DNA of 37,701 bases from Ferruginibacter sp. (GCA_028288705.1 JAQBNH010000015.1:1-37701); one strand, 5' to 3'; shown: positions 15,045 through 23,860, counted from the stretch's first letter. Translations and numbers: made by a program. Notes: generated from the letters alone by a model not told the origin.

Positions 15045-15773
15045 TTAAACAATCATGCCTAAAATTAAAAAGAGCAGGAAGCCGACAAAGAATGCCGACG
15101 TATGCCAAACGGTTTCCTTTACTTCGTGCGCTTCTGTCAATAGTTCCTCGGTCACTAAAAAAAGTAGCGCTGCCAGGCCGAATGAGAGCACTAATTCCAG
15201 CCACTCCTGGGACAACCCCCGGAGCATCGTTATGCCCATCACCGCACCGGCAAAGAAAACCAGTCCCAGGCACAGAAGGATAACTATGTTCAGCTGGCGG
15301 CTAAGCCGCGCATCGGAACAGGCCACTACCACGGCGAGTCCTAACGAAAATGTTTCCAGTCCCAATGCCACTGCCAGCAAAATACCTTCGGTATTCCCTG
15401 CGGCAAAACCCACACCCAGCAACAAGCCATCAATAAGCAGGTCGATCCCCAGTGCCATGAGGAGGCCGTACGGCAAGGCAGCCTTTATTGTCCCGCTGAC
15501 TGAAGGGCGTTCCATTTTTTCGGCAAAAAATTTCACTGCCAGCATAGTGATGGTTCCCAGGCTGAAACCCAACGCAACTTCGATGGGTTGATGATTGCTG
15601 ATGATGTCGGGTAGTAATTCAACCGCCACGACAGAAAAGACCACACCGGCAGCGAAATGAAGGACGACGCTGCGAAAAACCGGTCCGGGCTTTTTCAACA
15701 TCCCTGCCACTCCCCCGGCGAGGATGGTAAATACCGGGATCAATGCATAGAAATAAATCTTGGAAAAAATCAT
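15045..15773 (-). CDS. ZIP family metal transporter, 242 aa
   Basis: Eight membrane segments carry the ZIP landmarks: HFAAGVVFSVVAVELLPD (about 39-56), DLLIDGLLLGVGF (111-123, where many ZIPs have HNxxDG), LGLETFSLGLAV (138-149) and VTEELLTEAHE near the C-terminus. ZIP proteins usually import Zn and related cations. Within an efflux operon it may instead work in low-affinity exchange or recycling, or export as proposed for GufA-like members. It is separated from czcB by 78 non-coding bases. Confidence 0.87.
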   Translation of the reverse strand: MIFSKIYFYALIPVFTILAGGVAGMLKKPGPVFRSVVLHFAAGVVFSVVAVELLPDIISNHQPIEVALGFSLGTITMLAVKFFAEKMERPSVSGTIKAALPYGLLMALGIDLLIDGLLLGVGFAAGNTEGILLAVALGLETFSLGLAVVVACSDARLSRQLNIVILLCLGLVFFAGAVMGITMLRGLSQEWLELVLSFGLAALLFLVTEELLTEAHEVKETVWHTSAFFVGFLLFLILGMIV

Positions 15774-15851
15774 GATGAATGCGTTAATGCAAAAAAAATC
15801 AGACTGGCTGCCCGCTGCCTAACGGGGTAAATATCCAGTTGCTGATAAATG

Positions 15852-17045
15852 CTACTCTTCCTCCCCTTTATTGGTCATTTTTGCCAGCACAAAAAAAGCA
15901 CCTTTCGTTACGACTCTTGCATCAGGTGGAAAAGGGTTCACCGGGATGATTTCCGTAAATCCTGCATCAGACACACCTTTTGTCACCGGGAATTTTATGA
16001 ATTGCGCTATCCCCGCCGCCGTTTTGTCCGCGCCCTTTGCAATATCTGGCTTCACCAGCAGAAAAATGATATCCTGGTTTTCATTGTTGACAATAGCTTC
16101 TGTGGGAACGGCGTAGGCTTTTGTAAAACCTGTACTGATGGCAGCGGTGATATTCATGCCATCAATGAGGCCGGTTTTATCACCCTTTACTATGGCATGC
16201 ACAGGAATGGTTTTTGTTTCATTGGCAAAAGCCGCCCCGATGGAATAGATTTCCGCAGTATATTCTTTACCCGGAAGATTTGTGAGGGAAAAGTTGATGG
16301 TTTGCTTTACGGCCACCCTGGCCAGGTCTTTTTCATACAGAAATATATCCACGTGCAACTGGGCGTTGTTTACGATCTGGGCAATCGGGTTAGCAGCATC
16401 TACATTTGACCCGATCTGGGCAGTAACTTCACTTATCGTTCCGCTAATCGGGGCAAGTACGCGCAGTGTCGTATTAATGGCGCCCCCGGAATAGTTAATT
16501 CCCATACTGCGTAGTTGTTGCTGCAGCCCGTTTTTCGTTGCCCTTAGCGTAGCGAGTTCGGTATTCACGCGTTGCAGGTTTTTTAGGGGCGCAGCGTTCC
16601 CCGCGATCAACTCTTTTTGACGCGCCTGTTCCAGTTGTGCCATCTTAATCTGGGCATTTGTAATTTGTAATTGTTGCTGTAGTGGGGCCAGGTCCGGGTT
16701 TACGATTGTTGCGATCACCTGCCCCCTGGTAACAAAACTACCTGGCTGCACATGCAAAGTTTTGATGACACCGTTAGTCACAGATGTGACCAGCGCCTTG
16801 TTTTGATTCGGGACAGTAAGTAATCCGTTTACCTTTAGTAAGGAAGTAAGCGATCTTTGCTGCAGACTATCCGTCTGGATGCCAACAGCTTTCATTTGCT
16901 CGGCACTGATTTCCACGAATGCCGCTTCCTGATCGTCCGCAGGGTCCGAGACAGTCGTTACCTTCTCTTCCGTTTTTTCTGTGTTTTTTTCTTTGCAGGC
17001 GACCAAAAAGACGATCAGGCAAAGTATCATGGTTATTTTTTTCAT
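15852..17045 (-). CDS. czcB: CzcB/CusB-type periplasmic adaptor lipoprotein
   Basis: This 397-aa membrane fusion protein links the RND pump to the outer-membrane channel. The lipobox LIVFLVAC places the acylated Cys at residue 17. A lipoyl-like half (ALVTSVTNGVIKTLHVQPG, about 83-101), an alpha-helical hairpin rich in Gln and Leu (about 117-178), the second lipoyl half (RVLAPISGTISEVTAQIG) and beta-barrel domains follow in the usual order. No long His-rich N-terminal metal domain is present. The gene starts ten bases after the stop of the CzcA-CzcC fusion gene. Confidence 0.93.
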   Translation of the reverse strand: MKKITMILCLIVFLVACKEKNTEKTEEKVTTVSDPADDQEAAFVEISAEQMKAVGIQTDSLQQRSLTSLLKVNGLLTVPNQNKALVTSVTNGVIKTLHVQPGSFVTRGQVIATIVNPDLAPLQQQLQITNAQIKMAQLEQARQKELIAGNAAPLKNLQRVNTELATLRATKNGLQQQLRSMGINYSGGAINTTLRVLAPISGTISEVTAQIGSNVDAANPIAQIVNNAQLHVDIFLYEKDLARVAVKQTINFSLTNLPGKEYTAEIYSIGAAFANETKTIPVHAIVKGDKTGLIDGMNITAAISTGFTKAYAVPTEAIVNNENQDIIFLLVKPDIAKGADKTAAGIAQFIKFPVTKGVSDAGFTEIIPVNPFPPDARVVTKGAFFVLAKMTNKGEEE

Positions 17046-17055
17046 TCTCGGTTCT

Positions 17056-20000
17056 TTATCTGTTTACGTAGTAGTTAAATTCGATGACTGATTGATTATA
17101 TTGATTCAGCACATCGAGATAGTTGCGCTGTATATCGATGGCCTGGGTTAGGTATTGGGATAATTCGGCAAACCCGATTTCCCCGGACCGGTAGCTCAGG
17201 TTCGCAGCCTGGATGATCGCATTTGCCTGTTGCAACCCCGTTTGTTCGTAATAGTCCAGCAGGCTTTTATTTTTTTCAATGGACAGCACTGCAGTTCGGT
17301 ATTCTACCGAGAGCAATTGCTTCTGGTAGTTAAATAGCGATGCCTGGTATTGCTGTTCCAGCTTTCCTGCTGCAACAAGGTTGTTGAAGGATTTTTTACC
17401 AAGGATGGGTATCCCCACCGTTACTGAAAACCCCGAATAATAAGGCGCCGTGCCATACAGTCTCTGGGAAAAAAAACGCCCTTCAAAATTTGGCTTCCTG
17501 CTCTGCCTGGTCAGTTCCAGCTCGGCGCTGGCCACAGCAATGTTTTGTTGCTGCAATTGCGCGACCGGATGCAGGTATAAAGCGGTGTCGCTGAAATTTA
17601 TCGGAAGCTTTTGCAACATGCCCGGCACCGGCAAATAAAACGAATCGGTGTTTGTACTTAACCGCAACAACTCCTGTTCGCCTTCTATGTCTTTATACAG
17701 GAGCTGGAGTTGCGCAGAAGTTTCTCTCGCTTTTGCAATGGCAGAGATGCTGTCCAGCCCTGCACTCTCCCCTGTTTTCACCCGCAAAACAGCTGCCTTC
17801 GATAAGGAATTATAAATACTGTCCAGCTTGCTCCAGAGTTGCACCTTACTTTGATAATACCAGACAGTGTAATAGGCTTTCTGGAGGTTACGCCTGAGTT
17901 CCAAAATTTTTACAGCCTGCACGGCCTGGTAGGTTTTTGCCTGTTCGCGTAACAGGCCGGTTCTCGCTTTGTACAACCCCGGCCAGTCCAACGATTGTGA
18001 CAGGCCAATTTTTAAAATTCCCTTTCTGTCAGCAGGCGCCATGTCTTCATTTTCAACAAAGAAACCTGTGTTTGGTGCCGCAAATCCCGTCGCCGTCAAT
18101 GCCGCACCGCGTTTGACCTGCAGTTCAGCAGATTGTAACTGCAGGTTGTTCCGGAGCGACTTATTAAACAAATCCTCAAACCCAATCCTTACAACAGGAG
18201 GAGTTGGCTGGGCGTATGAGGCCTGGGACGCGCAGAGGATCATAAGAGGCAATACGACCCTGGCAGCCTGCATTGAAAAGGATTTTCTTTTCCCGGAAAA
18301 GATGATATAAAGGCAGGGTACAACAACAAGGGTAAGAAAAGTAGCTGTGATAAGTCCCCCGATCACTACCGTGGCGAGTGGCTTTTGAACTTCTCCTCCT
18401 GCACCTGTAGAAAAGGCCATAGGTAAGAAGCCCAGAGCTGCCACAGTCGCTGTCATTAATACAGGACGTAACCTCATTTTTGTCCCTGCGAGAACACGAT
18501 CAAATACGTCAGTCATACCTTCTTTTTTCAGTTGATTAAATGTGCTGATCAGGACGATACCGTTGAGAACGGCTACCCCAAAAAGGGCGATAAAACCGAC
18601 GCCGGCCGAGATACTGAATGGCATGCCACGAATCAGCAGTGCAAATACACCACCAATCGCACTCATAGGAATCGCTGTAAAAATCAACGCCGCATCTTTA
18701 ATTGAGCTAAACGTGAAATACAGCATAAAAAATATTAAGAGTAATGCCAGCGGCACGACGATCATTAAACGCGCAGAGGCCTTCTGTAAATTTTCAAAGG
18801 TGCCGCCATACGTATAATAATAACCCTGAGGCAGGATATTGGCGTTGGCAAGTCTTTGTTGAATATCCTTCACCACTGTTTGCACGTCTTTACCTTCAAT
18901 GTTGAATCCAATAACAATTCTTCGTTTCCCATCCTCACGTGTTATTTGTGAAGGGCCTTCTTTAAAAGCTACGGTCGCCACCTGTGATAAAGGAATCTGG
19001 TTATTGGTGCTGGTGCTGATATATAAATTACTCACGTCCTCTATGGAACTTCTGTTTGCACTATCGAGGCGCACCACTAGGTCAAATTTTCTTTCATTCT
19101 CATAAACGACTCCCGCAACCTCGCCGGCAAATGCTGTGCTCACGGTCCGGTTAACATCTTCCACATTTAACCCGTAATTGGAGAGCCTTGCGCGGTCATA
19201 CTGAATGGTAATTTGAGGAAGGCCAGTTGTTCGTTCAATTTGCGGCGCTCCTGCACCTTTGGCTTTACTGATGACTTTAGCAACGCGTTCGGCAAGCATT
19301 GCCAGTGTGTCGATGTTCTCCCCAAAAACCTTAACCGCCACATCCTGCTTTACACCGGTCATGAGTTCGTTGAACCTCATTTGGATGGGTTGGCTTTCTT
19401 CGACAAAAACGCCTGGGAGGACCGATAATTTTTCTGCCATCATTTCTGACAGTTCCTTGTAATCTTTTGTTGTCGTCCAGTCTTTCTTATCTTTCAATAC
19501 GATCATAAGATCTGTGGCCTCGGGCGGCATGGGATCTGTCGGTATTTCACCCGAGCCGGTTTTGCCCACGACAGCTGTCACTTCAGGAAATTGCTTGATA
19601 AGCCGGGCCGCCTGCATACTGGTTTCAATGCTTTGTGATAAGGACGTGCCCTGTGGCAATTTGAATTCAAAGGCGTAGTCTCCCTCTTCCAGTTGCGGTA
19701 TGAACTCGCCACCCATGCGGGAAAATATAAAGCCCGTGATCAATAACAGTAAGACGGCGATACCGACAACGAGATAACGGATACGTATAGCTGCTCGCAG
19801 CAAAGGGTTGTAGCCCCGCTGGAAAAAATCCATCATCTTGTCTGAGAAATTCTTTTTATGTACCGCTTTTTTTGATAAAAATAATGCACTCATCATGGGG
19901 ATATATGTCAGGGACAGCAAGAGTGCGCCCAGGATTGCAAATGCGACCGTTTTTGCCATCGGGCTGAACATTTTCCCTTCTATCCCTTCCAGCGTAAGGA

Positions 20001-21387
20001 TGGGGAGATACACGATCAGGATGATCACCTGCCCAAAAGCTGCTGAGCTCATCATTTTCCCTGCACTTTCTTTCACGGCATTATCCATCTGCTGTTGCGT
20101 GAGCTTTTCCTTCGATTGCTTTGCAGCAAGCAGGTGCAACGTGGCTTCTACAATGATGACGGCGCCATCCACGATCAGCCCGAAATCAATTGCACCGAGG
20201 CTCATGAGATTTGCACTTACGCCAAACAGGTTCATCAATGCCAATGCAAACAACAGGGACAGAGGAATAGCAGAAGCGACAATAAGGCCCGCGCGGAAAT
20301 TCCCCAGGAAAACGATTAAGACAAAAATTACAATCAACGCACCTTCCAGTAAATTACTTTCTACCGTTCCTATCGCCCGCTTAACTAAGCCGGTTCTGTC
20401 AATAAACGCTTCTATTTCGACATCGGGTGGCAACGATTTTTGAATGGTAGTCATCTTCTCTTTTACCCGCTCTACAACGGCGGCACTATTCGCCCCCTTC
20501 AACATCATTACGATGCCTCCAACTACTTCCTTGTCCCCATTATAGGTTAGCGCGCCATAACGAACGGCATTTCCATACTTAACTTCTGCCACATCGCGGA
20601 TCAGGACGGGAACACCGATTCCACTATTTTTAACTGCAATCGTATTGATCTCTTCGATAGAACTGATCAGGCCGATCCCGCGGATAAAATATGCGTTCGG
20701 TTTCTTATCGATATAAGCACCGCCTGTGTTTTGATTATTTTTTTCAAGAGCGCTAAAAATTTCAGCAATACTTACGTTCATGGCTTTAAGGCGCGCCGGG
20801 TTAACAGCAACTTCATATTGTTTTAACATACCGCCAAAACTGCTCACCTCCGCGATACCTGGCGTTCCATATAATTGCCGTGCAACAATCCAATCCTGCA
20901 TCGTGCGAAGATCCATGGCCGAATATTTAGCTTCCGCTCCTTTTTTAGGATGGATTACATATTGATACACTTCTCCAAGGCCTGTACTTACAGGCGCAAG
21001 TTCCGGTGTACCAACGCCTTTCGGAATCTTCTCCTGCGCTTCGCGCAGTTTCTCTGAAATAAGTTGTCTGGCAAAATAAATGTCCACGTCGTCATGAAAT
21101 ACAACAGTAACATTAGACAGGCCGAACCGGGAGATCGAGCGCATCTCCTGGATATCAGGCAGGTTGGCAATACTCTGCTCGATGGGGTAGGTTACAAATT
21201 GTTCCACTTCCTGGGAAGCAAGCGTTGGGGTAATGGTAATTATCTGAACCTGGTTATTGGTGATATCAGGGACGGCATCAATTGGGAGTTTGGATGCACT
21301 CCAAACGCCCCAGATGATCAGTGCCAAAGTAAAGACGCCGATAATAAGTTTATTACCGACACTGAACTGAATAATTTTATTAAGCAT
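17056..21387 (-). CDS. czcA: CzcA-CzcC fusion: heavy-metal RND pump with TolC-like domain
   Basis: The 1443-aa protein has a complete heavy-metal RND pump in its first ~1035 residues. The proton-relay motif DFGLIVDGAVIIVEA lies at 401-415, two large periplasmic loops are present, and the second-half helices end in VVPCLYIIFSG. From residue 1039 a TolC/CzcC-type outer-membrane factor follows (405 aa, with VRIGFEDLFNKSLRNNLQLQ and repeated long helices). The junction contains MQAARVVLPLMILCASQ, a signal-like sequence starting with Met. The channel part may therefore be cleaved off or made separately from the internal ATG at 18273. CzcA-TolC fusions are common in Bacteroidota. The pump exports Zn, Cd, Co or Cu/Ag; the exact metal is not decided here. 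Confidence 0.95.
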   Translation of the reverse strand: MLNKIIQFSVGNKLIIGVFTLALIIWGVWSASKLPIDAVPDITNNQVQIITITPTLASQEVEQFVTYPIEQSIANLPDIQEMRSISRFGLSNVTVVFHDDVDIYFARQLISEKLREAQEKIPKGVGTPELAPVSTGLGEVYQYVIHPKKGAEAKYSAMDLRTMQDWIVARQLYGTPGIAEVSSFGGMLKQYEVAVNPARLKAMNVSIAEIFSALEKNNQNTGGAYIDKKPNAYFIRGIGLISSIEEINTIAVKNSGIGVPVLIRDVAEVKYGNAVRYGALTYNGDKEVVGGIVMMLKGANSAAVVERVKEKMTTIQKSLPPDVEIEAFIDRTGLVKRAIGTVESNLLEGALIVIFVLIVFLGNFRAGLIVASAIPLSLLFALALMNLFGVSANLMSLGAIDFGLIVDGAVIIVEATLHLLAAKQSKEKLTQQQMDNAVKESAGKMMSSAAFGQVIILIVYLPILTLEGIEGKMFSPMAKTVAFAILGALLLSLTYIPMMSALFLSKKAVHKKNFSDKMMDFFQRGYNPLLRAAIRIRYLVVGIAVLLLLITGFIFSRMGGEFIPQLEEGDYAFEFKLPQGTSLSQSIETSMQAARLIKQFPEVTAVVGKTGSGEIPTDPMPPEATDLMIVLKDKKDWTTTKDYKELSEMMAEKLSVLPGVFVEESQPIQMRFNELMTGVKQDVAVKVFGENIDTLAMLAERVAKVISKAKGAGAPQIERTTGLPQITIQYDRARLSNYGLNVEDVNRTVSTAFAGEVAGVVYENERKFDLVVRLDSANRSSIEDVSNLYISTSTNNQIPLSQVATVAFKEGPSQITREDGKRRIVIGFNIEGKDVQTVVKDIQQRLANANILPQGYYYTYGGTFENLQKASARLMIVVPLALLLIFFMLYFTFSSIKDAALIFTAIPMSAIGGVFALLIRGMPFSISAGVGFIALFGVAVLNGIVLISTFNQLKKEGMTDVFDRVLAGTKMRLRPVLMTATVAALGFLPMAFSTGAGGEVQKPLATVVIGGLITATFLTLVVVPCLYIIFSGKRKSFSMQAARVVLPLMILCASQASYAQPTPPVVRIGFEDLFNKSLRNNLQLQSAELQVKRGAALTATGFAAPNTGFFVENEDMAPADRKGILKIGLSQSLDWPGLYKARTGLLREQAKTYQAVQAVKILELRRNLQKAYYTVWYYQSKVQLWSKLDSIYNSLSKAAVLRVKTGESAGLDSISAIAKARETSAQLQLLYKDIEGEQELLRLSTNTDSFYLPVPGMLQKLPINFSDTALYLHPVAQLQQQNIAVASAELELTRQSRKPNFEGRFFSQRLYGTAPYYSGFSVTVGIPILGKKSFNNLVAAGKLEQQYQASLFNYQKQLLSVEYRTAVLSIEKNKSLLDYYEQTGLQQANAIIQAANLSYRSGEIGFAELSQYLTQAIDIQRNYLDVLNQYNQSVIEFNYYVNR

Positions 21388-21394
21388 AACGATG

Positions 21395-21541
21395 TTAAGG
21401 GTTTATATGCCCGTAATAATGCCTGATCCTGGCTGCAATGGAGATCAGCAATAATGCAGATGCCAGGAACAGGAGCAGGAATTTTGTTATACGGAGCCAC
21501 AACGGTTTTACAGCCTTTGCAGGTCTTTTTTTCGTTGTCAT
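21395..21541 (-). CDS. 48-aa membrane protein upstream of the RND pump
   Basis: An ATG at 21541 opens a frame to a stop at 21395, only seven bases before the pump gene start. The product has a basic head (MTTKKRPAKAVKPLWLRITK), one strongly hydrophobic helix (FLLLFLASALLLISIAA, residues 21-37) and a basic/aromatic tail. Position, spacing and composition support a real gene in the operon. It might be a small pump subunit or a leader whose translation couples to czcA. Confidence 0.55.
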   Translation of the reverse strand: MTTKKRPAKAVKPLWLRITKFLLLFLASALLLISIAARIRHYYGHINP

Positions 21542-21614
21542 TTTTTATGGAGATATATGAAAGATAGCTGGCAGGTACCCATAAGGTCATGCAGCATATT
21601 CGGCGGAAGTATAA

Positions 21615-21932
21615 TTAACTGATTTGCGGAGGCTGCCAGATGGCTGCGTCTACATCCGCAATAAAAGGGACTTTGTACCTGGAATAAGTCACGGCGTGAA
21701 AGTAGGCCGGATGAATAGCCGCCTTTGAGAAAGGCGTGAATAAAACATGTGCGGCGCAGCAGGAACAAGTGCAGAATGGTGTGCAGGATTCCTTGTCATG
21801 GTTATGTTGCTGCTGGTCGTTAGCGGATGAAATGGCAGTCCGGGAAAGCAGGTTGCAGTCTTTGCTATCTCCGCATGGAATGCAGGACATATATAGCAAA
21901 AAACAGCCTAATATCTGGAACAATAATTTCAT
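21615..21932 (-). CDS. DUF6660-type secreted Cys/His-rich protein, 105 aa
   Basis: I take the ATG at 21932 (MKLLFQILGCFLLYMSCIPC), which starts the signal peptide directly; one lies nine bases further upstream. The mature part has the cluster NDQQQHNHDKESCTPFCTC followed by SCC, and ends IWQPPQIS. This matches the DUF6660 pattern found next to Cus/Czc pumps in Bacteroidota. His- and Cys-rich periplasmic proteins in such operons are thought to bind or sense the metal. It is the first gene of the metal operon. Confidence 0.75.
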   Translation of the reverse strand: MKLLFQILGCFLLYMSCIPCGDSKDCNLLSRTAISSANDQQQHNHDKESCTPFCTCSCCAAHVLFTPFSKAAIHPAYFHAVTYSRYKVPFIADVDAAIWQPPQIS

Positions 21933-21993
21933 CTTGCGCAAAAATAGTTATTTACGGAACATAAAAGCAGCGGGCCCAAAACTAAAATAACAC

Positions 21994-22024
21994 TGCTGTT
22001 GCAAAAAGGTATGAAGCAACAGCA
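21994..22024. promoter_or_regulatory. inverted repeat upstream of the metal operon
   Basis: The 9-base arms TGCTGTTGC (21994-22002) and GCAACAGCA (22016-22024) are exact inverted copies separated by 13 bases. They lie 62-92 bases upstream of the first gene of the operon and no T-run follows, so an operator is more likely than a terminator. No dedicated metal regulator gene is present in the island. Confidence 0.5.
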
Positions 22025-22076
22025 AATAACCCAGGGGAAATAAAATTCAGGTCGACCAGTAACCACCTGGATCCAC

Positions 22077-22198
22077 AAAAAATCCCCGCCTTTCGACGGG
22101 GATGATCTAAACCAAATATTCCATGTTTACAACGTTGCCTTATGCACCGTTACGGCTGCGACAAACTGGTCGGTTTCCAGCATGTCTTTTTCCAGGCA
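22077..22198. repeat. right direct repeat flanking the metal island
   Basis: This is the counterpart of 10716-10838, in the same orientation and without gaps. Here the repeat lies inside the intact 136-aa gene and its terminator. Recombination between the two copies would remove about 11.36 kb containing the whole metal operon and leave one complete copy of the gene. Confidence 0.85.
22084..22101 (-). terminator. intrinsic terminator of the 136-aa gene
   Basis: On the minus strand CCCCG pairs with CGGGG, with the inner bases TCGAAAGGC able to extend the stem, followed by ATTTTTTGTGG. It is placed 26 bases after the stop at 22127. Confidence 0.75.
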
Positions 22199-22537
22199 GG
22201 CGATCGTATACTGTTGTTGCAGGATCGCCAGCACGCCATAGTTCGCGCGCCTTTCTTCCAGCGTAAACTTTTTATAAACGGCCTTCGTGAGTTTGCTGAT
22301 CAGCTGCTGCTTAGCAGGACCTTCCGGCATGCCTGCGATCACCGCCTCATAAGCTTCGATCTCAGCAGTCACAGATGCCAGGTCGGCATCGATCTCGGTG
22401 GAATTACTGGCAGCATTTTCCTGCTTTCTTTCCAGCTGCCTTTTGCGGATATCCAGGTCGTCCTTTTCAGAAGCCGCTGTGGCCAGTAAGGCGTCGCAAT
22501 CCGCGATCGTGGTCAGTAATATGGTTGAATAATTCAT
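22127..22537 (-). CDS. hypothetical helical protein, 136 aa
   Basis: The ATG at 22537 (MNYSTILLTTIADCDALLAT) is chosen. The frame is open upstream but overlaps the XRE gene with a Pro/Gly/Arg-rich sequence that is not protein-like. The product is mostly helical, with a likely coiled coil over residues ~25-75 (KDDLDIRKRQLERKQENAAS), and no signal peptide. It follows the XRE regulator gene by 38 bases on the same strand. The 3' end is duplicated at 10767-10838 on the other side of the metal island. Function unknown. Confidence 0.7.
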   Translation of the reverse strand: MNYSTILLTTIADCDALLATAASEKDDLDIRKRQLERKQENAASNSTEIDADLASVTAEIEAYEAVIAGMPEGPAKQQLISKLTKAVYKKFTLEERRANYGVLAILQQQYTIACLEKDMLETDQFVAAVTVHKATL

Positions 22538-22575
22538 ATATTTTAATTTAAGTGTTTGAAAATGGAAACTGTTCC

Positions 22576-23139
22576 TTACAGTTTCGTGATGCGGAGTTTG
22601 TCTAATGCCAGACCGAGCACGCCCATCTCCGCCTGGAGCAGGTCGATCTTTAATTGCAGCGCTGCCTGGGCGTACCCGTTGCAGCCGGCCATTTGCTGTT
22701 CTGCCAGGCTTTGTTGCTGGTTGAGCCAGTGCCACTCACGCCCGGGGTTAGCTGCAGGAAGTTCCTGCTTCAATAACCCGGCGACGGTATGCCATTGATT
22801 TACCTGGTCATACTGCGTGGCCATTTGCTGCAATTTCTTTAAAAGCATTGCCAGACATTTCTTCCCGTTCAGCAAGCGCAGCGTGAGGTCGCCATGCAGT
22901 ATGGATTCCTCAGCACTGCTTAAATTAGTTGGGGGTTCTTTTGTTTTCCTGCGGTCAAAGGCGTAAGCACAGCAGCCCTCCAGTTGTGCGAGTTTTAAGA
23001 TCGACGTGTTGGAGAGCGGGCGGTTATATTTTTCTACCAGCGAAAGATGGCTGCGTGTCGTGTTCAGGTATTCTGCCAAAGTTTCCTGGCTGAGGCCGAA
23101 GCGTTGGCGGAGGCTGGCGATCGTTAGGAGGGGTTGCAT
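22576..23139 (-). CDS. XRE family regulator with helical C-terminus, 187 aa
   Basis: Residues 1-55 form a Cro/CI-type helix-turn-helix (SLRQRFGLSQETLAEYLNTT, then RSHLSLVEKYNRPLSNTSIL). The rest is helical and Gln/Leu-rich. The ATG at 23139 is the usual start for this fold. The same frame stays open upstream to an ATG at 23532 and would add 131 residues, including a membrane-like segment (LLLIVLVLIIATGIIIPAAS). The AT-rich DNA around 23200-23270 looks like a promoter region, so I keep the short form. It is probably co-transcribed with the 136-aa gene downstream. Confidence 0.75.
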   Translation of the reverse strand: MQPLLTIASLRQRFGLSQETLAEYLNTTRSHLSLVEKYNRPLSNTSILKLAQLEGCCAYAFDRRKTKEPPTNLSSAEESILHGDLTLRLLNGKKCLAMLLKKLQQMATQYDQVNQWHTVAGLLKQELPAANPGREWHWLNQQQSLAEQQMAGCNGYAQAALQLKIDLLQAEMGVLGLALDKLRITKL

Positions 23140-23532
23140 AATGTTTTGATTTTGCGTAAATAAAATTTTGTGCAGTTTGTCACAGGGAAAAAATTCTGCA
23201 CAGCTTTTTGAAAAAGTTTGAAAATTATTTTTTATGTGCCATATTTTTTTGTGCAGGTTTTCCTGTTGCAAATGTTGATGTAAAGGATAGTTGATGCATG
23301 CTGCAGGCTGAGTAATTTTTACCACTGCGTTTTTTGATAATCCGCCTGCATCATTTTTTGAAGCTGCCGGAATAATAATGCCGGTCGCGATGATGAGTAC
23401 CAGCACAATCAGCAGCAGCGTTGATTGTAAACCTGCTGTAGCAAAGCGCTCGAGGCCCCTGCTGTTTTTATCTGCATTGATGTATTTAGTTGTTTGCTGT
23501 TTCATATACCAAAGCAGCGAAATATTTTTCAT
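23140..23532 (-). other. open frame in front of the XRE gene with a membrane-like segment
   Basis: From an ATG at 23532 or 23505 the frame runs without a stop into the XRE gene. Its first 60 residues contain KQQTTKYINADKNSRGLERF and then a strongly hydrophobic stretch. The remaining ~70 residues (for example FSKSCAEFFPCDKLHKILFT) look less like a folded protein. The start is only 19 bases from the phased repeats at 23551. It may be an N-terminal extension giving a membrane-bound regulator, the remains of a separate small gene, or non-coding. Confidence 0.3.
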
Positions 23533-23550
23533 ACTTCAATAGAAGTGAAG

Positions 23551-23582
23551 ACAATTGACTACAATTGACTACTTGTGACTAC
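23551..23582. repeat. 10-bp direct repeats, left array
   Basis: The unit ACAATTGACT occurs twice in direct succession and a third variant unit, ACTTGTGACT, follows without spacing. The period equals about one turn of DNA. The reverse complement of the unit forms the right array at 23861-23890, so the two arrays face each other across 278 bases between divergent genes. Confidence 0.75.
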
Positions 23583-23860
23583 TTTTTTTATGAAATACAG
23601 CATGTAAGGCGACGACGCTGTAAGGAATTTCGGGAGATTTTTTGAACTGGATTGATGTTCTTAAAAAAGCTTGACGCTATCTCGCGGGCAAAATAGATGA
23701 CGGAAATCCAGGTGCTCAATCCTGGCTGCAGTTTTTCGGGTATAGCTAATCGTTATGTTGTTTCAGGGTGTCCACATGATCACTTAAGATCGCTTATTAC
23801 AACGCACACTTTCTGAATATTTATGTTATGATCAATGCAATTGCAGGTAGCAGGCGGGCC

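Noticed and set aside
15055..15591. Long plus-strand open frame opposite the ZIP gene
   Set aside because: It is antisense to a clear ZIP transporter, rich in Ser, Pro and Thr as mirror frames often are, and has no own start context or motif.
19838..20443. Plus-strand open frame of 201 codons opposite the RND pump
   Set aside because: It lies wholly inside the czcA frame and its composition mirrors the membrane segments of the pump.
21939..21946. TATTTTTG as the promoter of the metal operon
   Set aside because: It would start transcription at or inside the start codon of the first gene, and no -33 element is at the right distance.
10716..22198. Integrase-borne genomic island with defined att sites
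   Set aside because: No integrase, transposase or tRNA gene is present in or next to the segment. Only the direct repeats are certain, so I describe the structure without naming a mechanism.
22538..22735. N-terminal extension of the 136-aa protein
   Set aside because: The added residues are Pro, Gly and Arg-rich and overlap the XRE gene in another frame. The ATG at 22537 gives a clean start.
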